From a virus, in the IMG/VR virus record IMGVR_UViG_3300032242_002811, positions 1 to 31,003 of that record: a stretch of 31,003 nucleotides of DNA. One strand, 5' to 3'. Positions 1-9,243 of this stretch are shown here, in pieces. The stretch's first letter is position 1. The number at the start of each line of letters is the position of its first letter. Under the pieces are notes generated by a model. The model did not search any database. It saw only the letters and a program-made list of their open reading frames with translations, and was not told where the DNA came from. The position numbers and the translations under genes were made by a program.

Positions 1-1053
1 TATCCAATATCAACGAAAGAAGCAGAACATCTATTTTTTATTAGCAAAAAAGAAATGCAAGATAAAATTTCTAAAGTAGGCTATGATATATTAGAATTAA
101 GATTTGATGATAATTTTTATGATTCTATTATTTCTTTTCAGCAAGAAACAAAAACATCTATGTTTTGGGTATTGAATACAGATTTAAAATTAACAGCAGA
201 TTTAACATATCTAGTACCCGATTATGATAAAGAATATGTACATCAATGGATTGCCTCTAATACAGATCATTCTAGATTAAATCTCATACCAAAAAAATAT
301 CCCATTTCTAAAAAAGAAGCAAATACATTATTCTTTATTAATAAAAAAGAAATGGAAGATAAGATATTTGAAGAAGTTTATGATATAATTTTTATATCAT
401 ATAATGAACCAAATGCGGATGAAAATTGGTTAAATCTTCTAAACAGATTCTCTCGGGCTAAACGTATACATGGGATCAAAGGCATTCACAATGCCCATAA
501 AAAAGCGGCTATCATATCAACTACTTCGATGTTTTGGGTAATAGATGGTGACTCTCAAATATTAGATAATTTTAATTTGGATTATATAGTTGATCCTTGG
601 GATAAAGATTCTGTATTTGTTTGGAAGAGTAAAAACCCAGTAAATGATTTAGTTTATGGGTACGGTGGAGTTAAATTATTGCCAAAAAAATTAACACTAC
701 AATTAGATATATCTACGGTTGATATGTCTACGTCTATTAGTAAGAAATTTAATCCAATGGATGGTATTAGTAATTTAACTATATTTAATACTGATCCTTT
801 TAATACATGGAAAAGTGCATTTAGAGAATGTGTTAAAATGTCAAGTAAAGTAATTGACGGACAAATTGAAGATGAAACAGAAAAGAGATTAGATGTTTGG
901 TGTACCATTGGATTTGATAAACCCTATGGAGAATATTCCATCAAGGGTGCGGTAATGGGGAAAGAATTTGGATTAAAATATTATGATAATAAATCTATGT
1001 TATCTAAAATTAATGATTGGGAATGGTTAAAAAGTGAATTTAGTAAACTCTAA
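1..1053 (+). CDS. Glycosyltransferase-like phage protein with internal repeats (5' partial)
   Basis: The reading frame is open from base 1, so the gene is truncated at the left edge; the first in-frame ATG (base 55) is probably internal. The visible part carries diverged repeats. A motif beginning YPIS, followed by LFFI and KKEM, occurs at base 1 and again at base 298, a period of 99 residues. A TSMFWV segment is likewise repeated near bases 151 and 523. The second copy is followed by an acidic DGD at bases 544-552, a plausible metal/nucleotide-sugar site. The segment around FISYNEPNADENW resembles conserved proteins of marine T4-like phages that I recall being labelled glycosyltransferase-like; that name is inference. 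The C-terminus (VWCTIGFDKPYG, then GKEFGLKYYDNK) looks intact. The next gene overlaps its last 20 bases. Confidence 0.6.
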   Translation, partial: YPISTKEAEHLFFISKKEMQDKISKVGYDILELRFDDNFYDSIISFQQETKTSMFWVLNTDLKLTADLTYLVPDYDKEYVHQWIASNTDHSRLNLIPKKYPISKKEANTLFFINKKEMEDKIFEEVYDIIFISYNEPNADENWLNLLNRFSRAKRIHGIKGIHNAHKKAAIISTTSMFWVIDGDSQILDNFNLDYIVDPWDKDSVFVWKSKNPVNDLVYGYGGVKLLPKKLTLQLDISTVDMSTSISKKFNPMDGISNLTIFNTDPFNTWKSAFRECVKMSSKVIDGQIEDETEKRLDVWCTIGFDKPYGEYSIKGAVMGKEFGLKYYDNKSMLSKINDWEWLKSEFSKL

Positions 1054-2026
1054 TTTTCAAAATATTCCTTGGGATAAGATAACCAGTTTTGGGCAAAAAA
1101 CTATGTTAGAAAATCCTTTATTTTCAGTTAGCTGGATATTAGGCAGATTTTGTAACTATAATTGTTCATATTGTTGGCCATATGCCCGTAGTGATAAGGT
1201 TGATCATTATGATCTAGATCTTTATAAGAAAACCATTGACGAGATAAAACAACAAGCAAGATCTAATGGATTTACAGATTTTCATTTTAGTTTTAGCGGA
1301 GGAGAACCGACTGCTTATAAAGATTTCTTAAATTTAATAGATTATTATGTTGATGATATTGAGTCTAAATATCAAAGTTTTCATATGACTACTAATTGTA
1401 GTCCTGGATTAAAGTGGTGGAATCGTTTAGTAAGCAGATTATCCCTGTTAGATAGAGCAAGTGTTACTGCTAGTTTCCATTCTGAATTCGCTAATGAAGA
1501 AGAATTTTCAGAGAAATTATTGTTTCTCATGGAAAATAATATTTTTGTAACTATTAATCAAGTAATGGTTCCTAATAGATTTTATGAGTATTACGAACGT
1601 TGTAATCGATTCTATAAAAGAGGAATTCCAGTAACATTAAAACCACAAAGCAATACTACGGCTACTGAAATAGTTAAAGGATATACGCCCAAAATGATAG
1701 ATATCATGCAGATTGGATTTCCACAACATATTAATGAGGATGCTGTTTATCAGATAAAATTATGTGATTCTGATGGAAATAAATATGATTTTGATCAAGC
1801 AGAAAGATTTAATTCTTTTGGATTTAATAAATTTAAAGGATGGCAGTGTAATAGCGGATATCAGAGTGTTATAATTCGAGGAAATGAAGTTAAACGATCC
1901 TATAGTTGTCATGACGAACCTTTGGGAACAATAGAAAAAGGTTTTAATTTATTTAATTCTCCTAAAATTTGTATAACTAATAGTTGCATAAGTTCAGCAG
2001 ATAGTAAGATACCAAAAAAATGTTAA
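1034..2026 (+). CDS. Radical SAM protein with C-terminal cysteine-rich domain
   Basis: Predicted radical S-adenosylmethionine enzyme of about 330 residues. The [4Fe-4S] cluster motif is CNYNCSYC (C40, C44, C47) and the SAM-binding motif is SGGEP (residues 88-92). The C-terminal part has at least five further cysteines (GWQC, YSC, KIC, NSC, KKC), suggesting an auxiliary Fe-S cluster. It is a clear paralogue of the radical SAM protein at 6294: both have GWQC, a Gly, then an Arg-x-x-Cys and an LG.I segment in the same order. The start is GTG at 1034, inside the end of the upstream gene, and the stop overlaps the next gene by 7 bases, so it sits in a translationally coupled operon. Radical SAM chemistry is well supported; the substrate is unknown. 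Confidence 0.88.
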   Translation: MNLVNSNFQNIPWDKITSFGQKTMLENPLFSVSWILGRFCNYNCSYCWPYARSDKVDHYDLDLYKKTIDEIKQQARSNGFTDFHFSFSGGEPTAYKDFLNLIDYYVDDIESKYQSFHMTTNCSPGLKWWNRLVSRLSLLDRASVTASFHSEFANEEEFSEKLLFLMENNIFVTINQVMVPNRFYEYYERCNRFYKRGIPVTLKPQSNTTATEIVKGYTPKMIDIMQIGFPQHINEDAVYQIKLCDSDGNKYDFDQAERFNSFGFNKFKGWQCNSGYQSVIIRGNEVKRSYSCHDEPLGTIEKGFNLFNSPKICITNSCISSADSKIPKKC

Positions 2027-2772
2027 ATTTTTTTAGAAATATAAAAAAAGATATAAGGAAGAGTGTATTTCTTCCCACAGATTCGTCTCCCGAAAAACAT
2101 TTTTGTGAGATTGATAGTCGAGAATTATTTCTAAAAAATTTAAAAACACAACCTGAGTCATGGAGATATAGAAATAAAGAAGTAACATATACAATAAATT
2201 CTCAAAGATATAGGACTATACCTTTTGAAAATATTGATTGGAAAGAATCTGTTGTATTATTTGGCTGTTCAACTGTATTTGGTGTAGGACTCAGTGACGA
2301 TGAGACTATTGATTTTTATTTAAGTGAAATATTAGGTGTACCTGTAATCAATATGGGGGTGATTGGATCATCTATAAATTACTCGTTACATAATTCTGTG
2401 ATACTAAATCAAGGATATCCGACTCCTAAAGCTGTTGTAAATATATGGACATTAATTGATAGATGTGTTTATTATCAAAATAATAAACCAATCAGTTATG
2501 GATCATGGAACACAAATAATGATGATTACTTTTTCCATTGGAACAAATATAATGATAATCCTCTTGTTAACGCAATATTTGCACAAATGATAAGTCGACA
2601 AATTTGGCAACCAAAGACGAAGTATTACGAAGCTACGTTTTTTCATGAAACTGCAAATGATCTTGATTGTGATTGTATAATTGATGTAGATAAAGCAAGA
2701 GATTTAATACATCCGGGTTATATGTCATCTAAATTAATGGCTAATTTAATATCTAAGAATTTAAAATTATGA
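2020..2772 (+). CDS. SGNH/GDSL-type hydrolase-like protein
   Basis: Predicted SGNH-fold esterase/acyl hydrolase of 250 residues. The block I nucleophile region is LFGCSTVFGVG (likely Ser84), the block II glycine region is NMGVIGSS, and a DLIH (D228, H231) near the C-terminus fits the block V Asp-x-x-His pair. The family removes or transfers acyl groups from sugars, lipids or peptides. It is a paralogue of the gene at 15705: both share an NLKT..SW.YR segment before the nucleophile and a PKA segment after it. It begins within the end of the upstream radical SAM gene and its TGA overlaps the ATG of the methyltransferase-like gene (ATGA). No signal peptide is seen, so it is probably cytoplasmic or virion-associated. 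The substrate is unknown. Confidence 0.75.
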   Translation: MLNFFRNIKKDIRKSVFLPTDSSPEKHFCEIDSRELFLKNLKTQPESWRYRNKEVTYTINSQRYRTIPFENIDWKESVVLFGCSTVFGVGLSDDETIDFYLSEILGVPVINMGVIGSSINYSLHNSVILNQGYPTPKAVVNIWTLIDRCVYYQNNKPISYGSWNTNNDDYFFHWNKYNDNPLVNAIFAQMISRQIWQPKTKYYEATFFHETANDLDCDCIIDVDKARDLIHPGYMSSKLMANLISKNLKL

Positions 2773-3380
2773 AGATTGATATTGATCATATATTATTTTG
2801 GATGGATGCTATACGCAATAGTTCCAACAAAGATCGAACATTGGAAAGTTTTTGGAAAGGTCAAATTAAGAGTAAGATTTGGTTAATAGATAATCTAATG
2901 ACATATGTTCCGTCAAGTGATATTACTATAGTAATACACGGAGGATGGAATGGTGTATTGGCTAGTTTATTATTTCAAACTACTTTGAAGATAAGCAAGA
3001 TAGTATCGATAGATATTGATAGATCTTGTGAAGATACTGCCAATACTATGAACAAGATAGAAGAAATAGAAGGTCGATTCCAAGCAGTTACTTGTGATAT
3101 GACAGAATATTACTATAAGTTTATTCCGAATATTGTTATAAACACTAGTTGTGAACATATCACACAAGAAACATATGAAAAGTGGCTATCTAATGTTCCA
3201 AAAGAATCTATAATAGTTTTACAGAGCAATGATTATTTTGAATTAAATGAACATATACGATGTGCTAATGATATAGATGAGTTTATTGAACAAAGCAAAA
3301 TTAAAGTGTTTAGTTATGATATATTAGAATTACCAAAATACAATCGATTTATGATAATCGGTAGAAGAGATAAGACGTAA
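2769..3380 (+). CDS. Class I SAM-dependent methyltransferase-like protein
   Basis: A 203-residue protein with the features of a Rossmann-fold methyltransferase. A glycine-containing first loop (IHGGWNGVLAS, about residues 56-66) is followed by an acidic strand end, SIDIDRSCEDTAN (about 79-91), which would bind the SAM ribose. Then come CDMT and a strand ending NTSCEHI, in the place of motif IV. The glycine loop is not the canonical E.G.G.G, so the assignment is family-level only. The start overlaps the upstream stop as ATGA, and the next gene starts just after its stop. The position between an SGNH hydrolase and radical SAM genes suggests it methylates an intermediate of the same pathway; this is inference. 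Confidence 0.65.
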   Translation: MKIDIDHILFWMDAIRNSSNKDRTLESFWKGQIKSKIWLIDNLMTYVPSSDITIVIHGGWNGVLASLLFQTTLKISKIVSIDIDRSCEDTANTMNKIEEIEGRFQAVTCDMTEYYYKFIPNIVINTSCEHITQETYEKWLSNVPKESIIVLQSNDYFELNEHIRCANDIDEFIEQSKIKVFSYDILELPKYNRFMIIGRRDKT

Positions 3381-3381
3381 A

Positions 3382-4356
3382 ATGTATAATTTAGTAGACA
3401 TTAAAACAGTACACTTAGAAATAACAAGTCGATGCCAAGCATCTTGTCCAATGTGTGCGAGAAACATACAAGGAGGGATTGAGAATCCATTTATTTCTAT
3501 CGATGAAATATCTAAAGAACAATTTATTACATGGTTTCCAGAAAGTTTTATTAAACAATTAGATAGATTATATATGTGTGGAAATCTGGGAGATCCTATA
3601 ATGGCTAAGGATACTTTAGAAATATTTGATCATATAAGATTTCTAAACAATGATATCATATTGAGTATGAATACGAACGGTAGTGCTAGGACATCAAATT
3701 GGTGGATAGAACTAGCAAAACTTAAAGTTAATATCCGATTTGGTATAGATGGATTAGCAGACACACATTCATTATACCGTATTGGAACTGATTGGAACAA
3801 AATTATTGAAAATGCTAAAACATTTATCAATGCTGGCGGTTATGCTGGATGGGATATGTTAATATTTAAACATAATGAACATCAAATTGATGATTGCAGG
3901 AAATTAAGTAATGATCTAGGATTTGAAGTTTTTACTTTAAAGGATACATCTAGATTTAAAAACGATCAATTAACAGTTATTGATCGTAAAGGAAAGACAT
4001 CTCATGTGCTTTATCCAACAGATAAGAGCAAAACTATAACTACTAAATTAGATTATAATGGACCATCAACTATTAACTGTAAATCTCTACAAGATAAAAG
4101 TTTATATGTAAGTGCTATTGGAAATGTTACACCTTGTTGTTGGTTAGATAATGAATGGTATAATCCAAATCATCCGAGTAGAATTGAATATGTGGATCTA
4201 TTTGACAATTATTTAAATTTACAAAAAATCTCATTAGAAGAGATATTTAATCAAGGTGTATTTAATAAAATAGAATCTACATGGAGAACATGTTCTCCAT
4301 TAAAAGAATGCACACGTCAATGTGGAAAGGTTGATCGATTTAATGAACAATTCTAA
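3382..4356 (+). CDS. SPASM-type radical SAM protein
   Basis: Radical SAM protein of 324 residues. The cluster motif is CQASCPMC (C18, C22, C25). The usual GGEP is replaced by GNLGDP, a common variant in SPASM-like maturases. The C-terminal SPASM-type cysteines are in INCKSL, TPCCW, TCSPLKECTRQC, which would bind auxiliary clusters. SPASM radical SAM enzymes typically modify peptides or proteins. The closest relative in the window is the gene at 11929-12975, which shares W..L, the DGL.DT..LYR.G segment and the HN.HQIDD segment. The twitch radical SAM gene follows with a 14-base overlap, the same arrangement as in the minus-strand copy. The target is unknown. Confidence 0.88.
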   Translation: MYNLVDIKTVHLEITSRCQASCPMCARNIQGGIENPFISIDEISKEQFITWFPESFIKQLDRLYMCGNLGDPIMAKDTLEIFDHIRFLNNDIILSMNTNGSARTSNWWIELAKLKVNIRFGIDGLADTHSLYRIGTDWNKIIENAKTFINAGGYAGWDMLIFKHNEHQIDDCRKLSNDLGFEVFTLKDTSRFKNDQLTVIDRKGKTSHVLYPTDKSKTITTKLDYNGPSTINCKSLQDKSLYVSAIGNVTPCCWLDNEWYNPNHPSRIEYVDLFDNYLNLQKISLEEIFNQGVFNKIESTWRTCSPLKECTRQCGKVDRFNEQF

Positions 4357-5644
4357 AACTATCTGTCCATTGCCTTGGATACATATCGCTACACGACCTA
4401 ACGGTGATGTTAGATTGTGTGCTACTGCTAACGCTAGCGGTAGTGGGAAACAAGAAGATAAAGAAGCAGGATTAGTAACAAACAATGGTACCCAATTAAA
4501 TCTCAGACAGCATACTATAGAAGAAGTATGGAATAGTGATTATATGAGGAATGTACGTAAAATAATGTTAGAAGGTAATCGCCCCGATAGTTGTCTTAAA
4601 TGTTATAGAGAAGAAGATATTGGTATTAACAGTAAAAGATTATGGGAAACTGCCGAATGGAAAGATCGTCTTGATATTGAATCCATAGTAAATCAAACGA
4701 CTGATAATGGGAGTCTACCTGTTCAGATCCCTTATTTTGATCTTAGACTTGGAAATTTATGCCAATTAAAATGCATCATGTGTTCACCTCACGACAGTTC
4801 TGGTTGGATCAAAGATTGGAAGATACAAAATCCAAATTATAAACATCCTGAATTAAGGTATGATCAGCAATGGGCAATTGATTATGATTATACTTGGTAT
4901 AAGAAAGGATCATTTATTAATTCAATAAAATCTCAGGTGCAAAACATTAAGGAATTATATTTTGCCGGAGGTGAGCCATTATTAATACCTGAGCATTATA
5001 AGATTCTTGAATTTATGGTTGACACTAATAATGCTAAGAATTGTATATTAAGATACAACTCTAATGGATTAGAAGTATCTACTAAACTATTAAATTTATG
5101 GCACTATTTTAAAGAAGTTAGATTTAATCTTTCTATAGACGCTGTTGGTGATAAGAATGATTATATTAGATATCCATCTAGGTGGGAAGATTTAATAGCG
5201 ATTGCTAAGAGATTGGATAATACAGAGGATCATATTATTATTAACATCGCATGTGCTGTGCAATTATTAAATGTTATGTATCTCGATGAATTAATAGAAT
5301 GGAAATTAGATCAAAAATTTAAAAAGATTAATCTAGCACCATTTGGCGGAGGATTGATAGGGATGCATTTGGTTACATATCCTAGTTACTTAAATATAAA
5401 AGTATTACCACCTCATTTAAAACAACTTGCTAAAGAAAAAATAGAAAAATTTTTATCTCACTATAATGAAGATGAATTTAATAATTCAATTTATGGTAGA
5501 CAAAGATGGGAAGGAATGCTAAAATATATGATGTCCGAAGATTATAGTGATAAGTTAGACATAACTGTTGAATATCTTGAAGCATGTGATAAGACTAGAG
5601 GAACAAATTTTAGAGAGATTTTTAAGGAGTTAAATTCTTTATGA
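4343..5644 (+). CDS. Radical SAM protein with N-terminal twitch domain
   Basis: A 433-residue radical SAM enzyme with an N-terminal twitch-like cysteine domain (C8, C26, C84, C87; ICPLPW..., RLC, SCLKC), then the radical SAM core with CQLKCIMC (C140, C144, C147) and a canonical AGGEP. The order twitch-then-core matches the phage/marine group annotated as N-terminal twitch radical SAM proteins. I chose ATG 4343 because AAAGG lies 12 bases upstream and the first twitch cysteine follows closely; a GTG at 4322 in the same frame is possible but lacks a ribosome-binding site. It overlaps the SPASM gene upstream by 14 bases and the oxygenase gene downstream by ATGA. Its minus-strand paralogue at 10901-11932 is interrupted by a stop codon. 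Confidence 0.88.
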   Translation: MNNSKTICPLPWIHIATRPNGDVRLCATANASGSGKQEDKEAGLVTNNGTQLNLRQHTIEEVWNSDYMRNVRKIMLEGNRPDSCLKCYREEDIGINSKRLWETAEWKDRLDIESIVNQTTDNGSLPVQIPYFDLRLGNLCQLKCIMCSPHDSSGWIKDWKIQNPNYKHPELRYDQQWAIDYDYTWYKKGSFINSIKSQVQNIKELYFAGGEPLLIPEHYKILEFMVDTNNAKNCILRYNSNGLEVSTKLLNLWHYFKEVRFNLSIDAVGDKNDYIRYPSRWEDLIAIAKRLDNTEDHIIINIACAVQLLNVMYLDELIEWKLDQKFKKINLAPFGGGLIGMHLVTYPSYLNIKVLPPHLKQLAKEKIEKFLSHYNEDEFNNSIYGRQRWEGMLKYMMSEDYSDKLDITVEYLEACDKTRGTNFREIFKELNSL

Positions 5645-6297
5645 CGGAAGATGAAAAAGAAAGAGCTATCTTATGGAATAGTTTAACTAATTTAGGAAGT
5701 TATGCTAAGTTAAATTTGAGGATAAATGAATATGATGTTAAAGATCAGTTAGTTCAATTTAATAAAAATTGGTGTCCATATAATCAAAAAAAAGATATAG
5801 TTAATAATAGATGGGGTCTTCCTATTACTAGTCATAGTGGCGATGTTATGGATAACTATCATCTTAATAGTTTTGGATATATGAAGAAATATCATAATGT
5901 TGAAATGAAAGAAGAAAATTTTAATGTTCCAACAGAAGTGTATTATGCTATTCCTGAACTAGCTAAATTAGTCGATGAATTTTCTCCCAACATAGGTAGA
6001 GTACATTTATTACGTGTAGATCAGGGAGGATACTTCCCACCTCATAGAGATTTTGCAGGTTTAGCTCCTGAGTATTTTAGATTATTATGTGTCTTTGGTA
6101 ATTGTTCAGATTTTAATTATGTACATTTATTACATGATCAAGTCTTTAGACCAGAAAGATGCCATCTTTATTTTGTTAACTTTCAACTTAATCATAGTGT
6201 TTTTAGTTTTAGTAATAATCTTTATGCGTTAATATTAACTGTTAAATTAAATCAACAAACACACGATCTTATTATTAAACATTCGATGGCACAATGA
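5641..6297 (+). CDS. Fe(II)/2-oxoglutarate oxygenase, aspartyl/asparaginyl hydroxylase type
   Basis: A 218-residue protein resembling the Asp/Asn beta-hydroxylase branch of the Fe(II)/2-oxoglutarate oxygenases. The double-stranded beta-helix metal motif is PPHRDF (H135, D137) with a distal His in NHSVFSF (H185). The last strand, LYALILTVKL, lacks the Arg that normally follows about ten residues after the distal His and anchors 2-oxoglutarate; Lys202 might substitute. That makes it the least canonical of the five oxygenases in the window. It is translationally coupled on both sides (ATGA at 5641 and at 6294) and lies between two radical SAM genes, implying a shared substrate. Hydroxylation is the family reaction; the target is not visible. 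Confidence 0.72.
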   Translation: MTEDEKERAILWNSLTNLGSYAKLNLRINEYDVKDQLVQFNKNWCPYNQKKDIVNNRWGLPITSHSGDVMDNYHLNSFGYMKKYHNVEMKEENFNVPTEVYYAIPELAKLVDEFSPNIGRVHLLRVDQGGYFPPHRDFAGLAPEYFRLLCVFGNCSDFNYVHLLHDQVFRPERCHLYFVNFQLNHSVFSFSNNLYALILTVKLNQQTHDLIIKHSMAQ

Positions 6298-7208
6298 GGA
6301 TTGAATACAAAGACTCTAAAAAAAATAATTGGTTTTTAATAACTTGGGATCTATCTAATAAATGTAATTACCGATGTAATTATTGTCCAAGTATGTTCCA
6401 TGACGGCAGTTCAGGTTGGCCTGATATTGTAAAAGTTAAAGAATTTATTAAAAAAATTAACAAGTTGTTACCTAACAAAGATATATGTTTTAGGATAAGT
6501 GGAGGAGAACCTACCTATTGGAAGCATTTCTTAGAATTTGCTAAAGGTGTTAAGGAGTATAACAATTCATTTACTTTCTTAACTAATGCTAGTCGAGATA
6601 TTTTATACTTTAAAGAAATTAATCCGTTCGTTGATGGATTAATTTTAAGCTATCACCTACAGTATTCTAATATCGATAATTTTATAGAAATTATCGATAT
6701 CATAGAATGTCCTGTTGCTATTAATTTGATGATGATTCCAACAGAGTTTGATCAACTATTAAATATTGCAGAGAGATTATATAATAATGGTGCTGCTGTT
6801 TGGCCTAAAATTCTATTAGATAAAACTAGTGATATTGATATTATTACAAATAATACTATTGAATATAGTTTAGAACAGAAACAAATTATACGAGAATGGA
6901 AATATTTTAGGAAGATAGATGATTCTAAGATCCATAGAGGCGAATTATTGTTAGATGATGTTGAGATTACAGCAAATGATTTAATACTCAGTGGTAAGAA
7001 TTCTCATAAAGGTTGGCAATGTTGGGCAGGGTTAGATATGATTAATATAGATTTCTGGGGAAATATATATCGAGCTAATTGTGAACAAGGTGGAAATTTA
7101 GGTAATATTGAAAACTTTAAATTACCAATAGATACTCTAATTTGTAACAAAGAATTATGTGCTTGTTTAAGTGATATTTATTTAAGAAAATCTAAACCTT
7201 TATTATGA
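6294..7208 (+). CDS. Radical SAM protein with C-terminal cysteine-rich domain
   Basis: A 304-residue radical SAM protein: CNYRCNYC (C24, C28, C31), SGGEP (residues 69-73) and a C-terminal cysteine set in GWQCWAG, ANCEQG, ICNKELCAC that probably holds an auxiliary cluster. It is a paralogue of the gene at 1034, matching it in the GWQC/G/R..C/LG.I order, so the first + block contains two of this subtype plus the SPASM/twitch pair. It starts by ATGA overlap with the upstream oxygenase and is the last gene of the + block. Its final 31 bases overlap the end of the convergent aminotransferase gene. The substrate is unknown. Confidence 0.87.
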   Translation: MRIEYKDSKKNNWFLITWDLSNKCNYRCNYCPSMFHDGSSGWPDIVKVKEFIKKINKLLPNKDICFRISGGEPTYWKHFLEFAKGVKEYNNSFTFLTNASRDILYFKEINPFVDGLILSYHLQYSNIDNFIEIIDIIECPVAINLMMIPTEFDQLLNIAERLYNNGAAVWPKILLDKTSDIDIITNNTIEYSLEQKQIIREWKYFRKIDDSKIHRGELLLDDVEITANDLILSGKNSHKGWQCWAGLDMINIDFWGNIYRANCEQGGNLGNIENFKLPIDTLICNKELCACLSDIYLRKSKPLL

Positions 7209-8098
7209 AGGTCGTATATTGGATTTTTAAGTCCAATTCGATTTATAACATTGTCTCTGCTAAAATACTCCCAATTACTATCACCGATTCCGAGATGTAT
7301 CGTTTTACTTGGAAATAAATTATAATATTCACATACTTTTATTTGGCTATCACGATATATCAAAGGTATTGTATCCGGACCAAATTTCTTCATTAATTCT
7401 AGTGCCATAGCAGTGTGTAAATGTATACCGTGATGCCAGCTTGTTTGTATATCTAACGAGCATTCTTTTGATTTTCTTTTAGTAAACAATATTCCTGTTC
7501 GAAAAAACCCACAGTTTAAGCCTTTAGTTGGACTAAATGAAACACTATTAATGCATGGATGATCAAAATTAACAGAAAGATCTAAGCAAGTTCCAAAAAA
7601 TGCACAGTCTACAAATACAGGTATCTGATTTTGATTACAGTGACTGATCAGTTCATGCCACCTTGGATGCTCGTCTCCCGATGCTGAAAATGGATAACTT
7701 ACAACAACTGCATCGTTTTTAGATGGAAACTGGTCGTCTAGATAACTTACTTCTTTATTGATAATCTCACGTACATAGGGATATTCTCCTTTAAATATCT
7801 TTATATTTTTATTTGTTTGAGAACAAAACAATACAAAATCATCGATAGATTGTGTTACTCCTAAACTTACATACCTATAAGGGAAACTATCTAAACCTGT
7901 AAATGTATTAAGATTACTTGATAAGATCCATTTAAGATAAAACTCTAAAAATTCTTCCTGTACATCGATAGGTTTTTTTAAATTAAAAATATCTTCAAAC
8001 ATGTTATTTTTTAAAAAGAATGTCCTAAACGGATCATGTACAATACTATTAGCTGATGTTATAAGATATTTTCCAAACAAATTTATATGCTGATTCAT
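7178..8098 (-). CDS. PLP-dependent aminotransferase-like protein (fold type I)
   Basis: A 306-residue protein with class I/II aminotransferase-like signatures. VFVDCAFFG (D164) would contact the pyridine nitrogen. SFSPTKGLNCGFFRTG supplies the Schiff-base lysine (K192) and a phosphate-binding Arg (R200) in the usual S.S..K.......R.G arrangement. VTQSIDDF near residue 81 fits the cofactor phosphate-binding turn. It is shorter than the usual 380-400 residues, lacking much of the C-terminal domain, so it may be a minimal enzyme or act on an unusual substrate. It is last in the minus-strand block, its ATG overlapping the stop of the upstream propeller gene (ATGA), and converges on the radical SAM gene at 6294. 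Function beyond PLP chemistry is unknown. Confidence 0.7.
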   Translation of the reverse strand: MNQHINLFGKYLITSANSIVHDPFRTFFLKNNMFEDIFNLKKPIDVQEEFLEFYLKWILSSNLNTFTGLDSFPYRYVSLGVTQSIDDFVLFCSQTNKNIKIFKGEYPYVREIINKEVSYLDDQFPSKNDAVVVSYPFSASGDEHPRWHELISHCNQNQIPVFVDCAFFGTCLDLSVNFDHPCINSVSFSPTKGLNCGFFRTGILFTKRKSKECSLDIQTSWHHGIHLHTAMALELMKKFGPDTIPLIYRDSQIKVCEYYNLFPSKTIHLGIGDSNWEYFSRDNVINRIGLKNPIYDLHNKGLDFLK

Positions 8099-9243
8099 AT
8101 TTCTTCAAACCTTAGATTAAAATTAAAATCTATACTCAATAAATGATGTGTTTTATCTTCTAATCTATACGCCAGTGTTACTACTTCGTCTCTATATATA
8201 ATAGGTCTGCTCACTAGATAATCATTAATTAACTGTTTAAAAAGTATAGTTCCATTTTTATCAATAATCATTATAGGACATGTAGGTGTTCCGGTTGGCA
8301 TAAAGACAGCATTTCCATTAAAGTTTATTCCAGATCTAAATCTATACTTCCCTCCAAAAGATAATCCTATATCAAAAACATGATGTTCTTTAGTATTGAT
8401 ATTATAAACTAATCCCCAATTGCTATCGTTGTAGTGTTCGTCACCGTACGGTAAACCTATTATTATGTCATCTAGCAGAACACCAACATTGAATTTTTTA
8501 CAAAAATCTGGAATATTTAATTTTGTTAATGAATAGGTATTAGTAATTGTGTCAAATTCTAATACCTCATTTAATCCTTTTGATTCACCAAATGGCAGAG
8601 AATATAGTTTATTATTTTTAACAATGAGATCAGTATATTTCCTTGTTATATTAGGATTATTGATATTAATTGGATACCTTTCTACTGATACTCCGTCAAA
8701 GCTTACCATGTCAACATATCCAGGTGTATCACCTCGAGGAGCACTCCAAAATTTTCCATTGGCATATACACTACCCATATGTAATTTAATATGTTCTTTT
8801 CTTTCAAATTTTATACATTTTAGAGTTTCATTTTTAATATAAATTCCATAACTTGTATCTTCATATCCTAGTGGAAAACTAAACGCACTATCTTTATTAG
8901 ACGCTATGCTATAGAATTGTCCTTTTCCGGAAAAATCTATAGTATGATATATTGGTTTAAAATTTTTTAGTTGTACTACAATGTTAAAATTATCCCATAT
9001 ACCATATGGTATAAACCAAATACTATCATTTAAGCTAACAACTGAATTAAATTTACTAGTAGCAGGGGTTATATCTAGATCAATAAACCATTTTTTATGT
9101 CCATCAATGCAGAGGATTTTATTATAATCCTTGCATTTATCAGTAGAGAATGGCGGACTTATTAAAATTCCATTATGTTCGTGTAGAACTAGATGTTTTA
9201 TACTAGATTCTTTATAAAAATCTTCAAACGCCTTATATTTCAT
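8095..9243 (-). CDS. Beta-propeller (Kelch-like) repeat protein
   Basis: A 382-residue protein built of about eight repeats of 45-50 residues. Each repeat has the form hydrophobic-x-P-(Y/F/R/P)-G followed some 10-15 residues later by an Ile/Val-rich strand ending in D-x: for example WFIPYGIWD, WSAPRGDTP, YSLPFGESK, IGLPYGDEH, VFMPTGTPT. This periodicity predicts a beta-propeller, likely seven or eight blades. No catalytic motif, signal peptide or membrane segment is seen. The protein is homologous to its neighbour at 9233-10456 and the two genes overlap by 11 bases, so they look like a tandem duplication. Possible roles are binding glycans, a protein partner or the pathway substrate; none is shown by the sequence. 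Confidence 0.7.
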   Translation of the reverse strand: MKYKAFEDFYKESSIKHLVLHEHNGILISPPFSTDKCKDYNKILCIDGHKKWFIDLDITPATSKFNSVVSLNDSIWFIPYGIWDNFNIVVQLKNFKPIYHTIDFSGKGQFYSIASNKDSAFSFPLGYEDTSYGIYIKNETLKCIKFERKEHIKLHMGSVYANGKFWSAPRGDTPGYVDMVSFDGVSVERYPININNPNITRKYTDLIVKNNKLYSLPFGESKGLNEVLEFDTITNTYSLTKLNIPDFCKKFNVGVLLDDIIIGLPYGDEHYNDSNWGLVYNINTKEHHVFDIGLSFGGKYRFRSGINFNGNAVFMPTGTPTCPIMIIDKNGTILFKQLINDYLVSRPIIYRDEVVTLAYRLEDKTHHLLSIDFNFNLRFEEI

